NCBI GenBank assembly: GCA_030146225.1
Contig: JASLCA010000098.1
Coordinates: 1 to 16,986 of the forward strand
Source of the DNA: Sphingobacterium sp.
GTDB taxonomy: Bacteria > Bacteroidota > Bacteroidia > Sphingobacteriales > Sphingobacteriaceae
Direction: 5' to 3'
Length of the DNA stretch: 16,986 bases
Shown here: one piece after another, positions 16,182 through 16,986 of the stretch
How positions within the stretch are numbered: the first letter of the stretch is position 1
Layout of the letters: each line of letters opens with the position of its first letter
The notes under the pieces: model-generated
What the model was told of the DNA's origin: nothing
The model's database searches: none
Seen by the model: only the letters and a program-made list of their open reading frames with translations
Position numbers and translations under genes: made by a program

Positions 16182-16413
16182 GGGTTTACTATAATAACCA
16201 TTTTTTAATATGGAAGTCTGTATAGCGAAGCGATGCTATTAAATTGCGCTATAGTTAATGCTTCGGTGTTAATACTTTAGCTTGGTTGGTTTGTTAATAT
16301 TTAGGATCCTTAATTTAAAAATAGGTATAAAAAGTATTACTGCAAAATTAGTGGGAAGAATTGTGCAGGCCTCTGGGCTTTCTGGAATCCTGCATGGGCT
16401 TTTTCTAATAGCA
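16182..16413 (-). promoter_or_regulatory. Leader and promoter region of the sigma-factor gene
   Basis: On the minus strand TAATTTTG (16350 to 16343) matches TAnnTTTG exactly, though no clear -33 TTG sits at the right distance. If used, it gives a leader of about 155 bases. Within it are two overlapping and mutually exclusive stems, TATAGCG/CGCTATA (16221-16227 with 16247-16253) and CGAAGC/GCTTCG (16226-16231 with 16260-16265), plus three ATTAAC copies on the minus strand (16254-16259, 16268-16273, 16293-16298). No gene is seen here. Confidence 0.35.
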
Positions 16414-16440
16414 AAAGGGCTAAGTATTACTTAGCCCTTT
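16414..16440 (-). terminator. Intrinsic terminator after the thioesterase gene
   Basis: A perfect 11-bp stem (AAAGGGCTAAG at 16414-16424 with 16430-16440) around a five-base loop lies five bases beyond the thioesterase stop. On the minus strand TTTTGCTATT follows. It separates the MutS-thioesterase transcript from the sigma operon. Confidence 0.88.
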
Positions 16441-16445
16441 ATGTT

Positions 16446-16850
16446 TTATTCTACAATGTTTAATCCTTCTAATACGGGGATGGGTTCTTTGTTTTCATTT
16501 AGTGCAACAAAGGTAAACATGCCTTGTATAGCTAACTCGCGGCCTTCTTCGTACATCTTTTCTAAGTAGATCTCCACCTTTACCTTTAAGCTGGTGCGGC
16601 CCACACTATGCACGCGGGCTACGGCTTCTATTATACTTCCCGATGGGATGGCCTTTTCAAAGTTTATCTTGTCCGATGATACGGTCACCAATTGCTTTCT
16701 ACAAAAGCGTGTGCCCGCCATAAAGGATACTTCATCCATAATGGCCATAGCCTTCCCGCCGAAAAGGGTATCATGGTGATTTGTTAAAAATGGAAACACC
16801 GTCGTGAATACCCTAGTTTCGGATTTATCTATTCGCTCCTCAATTGTCAT
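16446..16850 (-). CDS. Acyl-CoA thioesterase, hotdog fold (YciA/BACH type)
   Basis: It hydrolyses acyl-CoA to free acid and CoA in the cytosol. A single hotdog domain is visible. N-H-H-D-T-L-F-G-G-K-A-M-A-I-M-D-E is the family signature with the catalytic-region Asp. V-T-V-S-S-D-K-I-N-F-E-K-A-I-P-S-G-S and R-V-H-S-V-G-R-T-S-L-K-V-K-V-E-I-Y follow. I choose the ATG at 16850 (134 residues, M-T-I-E-E-R) over an upstream TTG at 16895, because the TTG would start inside the tail of the preceding MutS-like gene. The gap to that gene is then 22 bases, consistent with co-transcription. Chain-length preference cannot be read from the sequence. Confidence 0.92.
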   Translation of the reverse strand: MTIEERIDKSETRVFTTVFPFLTNHHDTLFGGKAMAIMDEVSFMAGTRFCRKQLVTVSSDKINFEKAIPSGSIIEAVARVHSVGRTSLKVKVEIYLEKMYEEGRELAIQGMFTFVALNENKEPIPVLEGLNIVE

Positions 16851-16872
16851 TTTTGAATATTTTTCTACAAAG

Positions 16873-16986
16873 CTATGAATTTTCTGCCTTTTCAACGTCT
16901 ACTCCAATGCCTTTCAATAGCATGGATGCATTAAAGATAGTACACTTACCATGCTTTAACTTGTAATCAAAGAGCATTTCCCCATT
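16873..16986 (-). CDS. C-terminal end of a MutS-family DNA mismatch repair ATPase (partial)
   Basis: A minus-strand frame is open from the window edge for 37 codons to a TAG at 16873-16875. The peptide G-E-M-L-F-D-Y-K-L-K-H-G-K-C-T-I-F-N-A-S-M-L-L-K-G-I-G-V resembles the end of the MutS ATPase domain, where Y-K-L-x-x-G and N-A-x-x-x-x-K-x-x-G-I are conserved. It may be MutS, MutS2 or the shorter MutS-related protein of Bacteroidota; the visible part cannot decide. The rest of the gene lies beyond 16986. Confidence 0.7.
   Translation of the reverse strand, partial: NGEMLFDYKLKHGKCTIFNASMLLKGIGVDVEKAENS

Noticed and set aside
16851..16895. TTG start giving a 149-residue thioesterase
   Set aside because: It would begin inside the MutS-like tail; the extra 15 residues (M-K-R-Q-K-I-H...) do not belong to the hotdog domain.

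Overview
The window looks like chromosomal DNA from a Bacteroidota species, most likely Sphingobacteriaceae (Sphingobacterium or Pedobacter-like). The grounds are a SusC/SusD pair with an ECF sigma/FecR regulatory pair, DUF4954, DUF4886 and DUF4369/TlpA-type families, no Shine-Dalgarno ribosome binding sites, and promoter-like TAnnTTTG boxes. No rRNA, tRNA, CRISPR, insertion sequence or prophage signal was seen. Genus assignment is inference.

Left part, + strand (1-5711): the 3' part of an ECF sigma factor gene that enters from outside the window, a DUF1275 (YoaK-type) membrane protein, then glmS (glucosamine-6-phosphate synthase) followed after 6 bases by a 725-residue DUF4954 protein with a left-handed beta-helix. 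glmS has a good Bacteroidota-type promoter with a perfect 11-bp inverted repeat just upstream. The pair ends at a strong bidirectional terminator shared with the convergent pcm gene.

Middle (5773-7427): pcm (protein-L-isoaspartate O-methyltransferase, - strand) diverges from an exported DUF4886/SGNH-like protein (+ strand). A second strong bidirectional hairpin separates the latter from the next block.

Right part, - strand (7489-16181): a complete cell-surface-signalling uptake locus. In transcription order it is ECF sigma factor, FecR-type anti-sigma factor, SusC-type TonB-dependent transporter with an STN signalling domain, SusD-type lipoprotein, and a DUF4369/thioredoxin (TlpA-like) protein. 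The family logic is that ligand binding at SusCD is passed through the STN domain to periplasmic FecR, which frees or activates the sigma factor, which then transcribes susCD. No glycoside hydrolase, lyase, sulfatase or peptidase is encoded, so the substrate is unknown. Mature SusC and SusD have almost no cysteines, so the CxxC protein probably acts on cargo or another partner.

Right edge (- strand): the last 37 codons of a MutS-family ATPase gene enter from outside the window, followed 22 bases later by an acyl-CoA thioesterase and its terminator. The MutS tail settles the thioesterase start at 16850 and makes it 134 residues.
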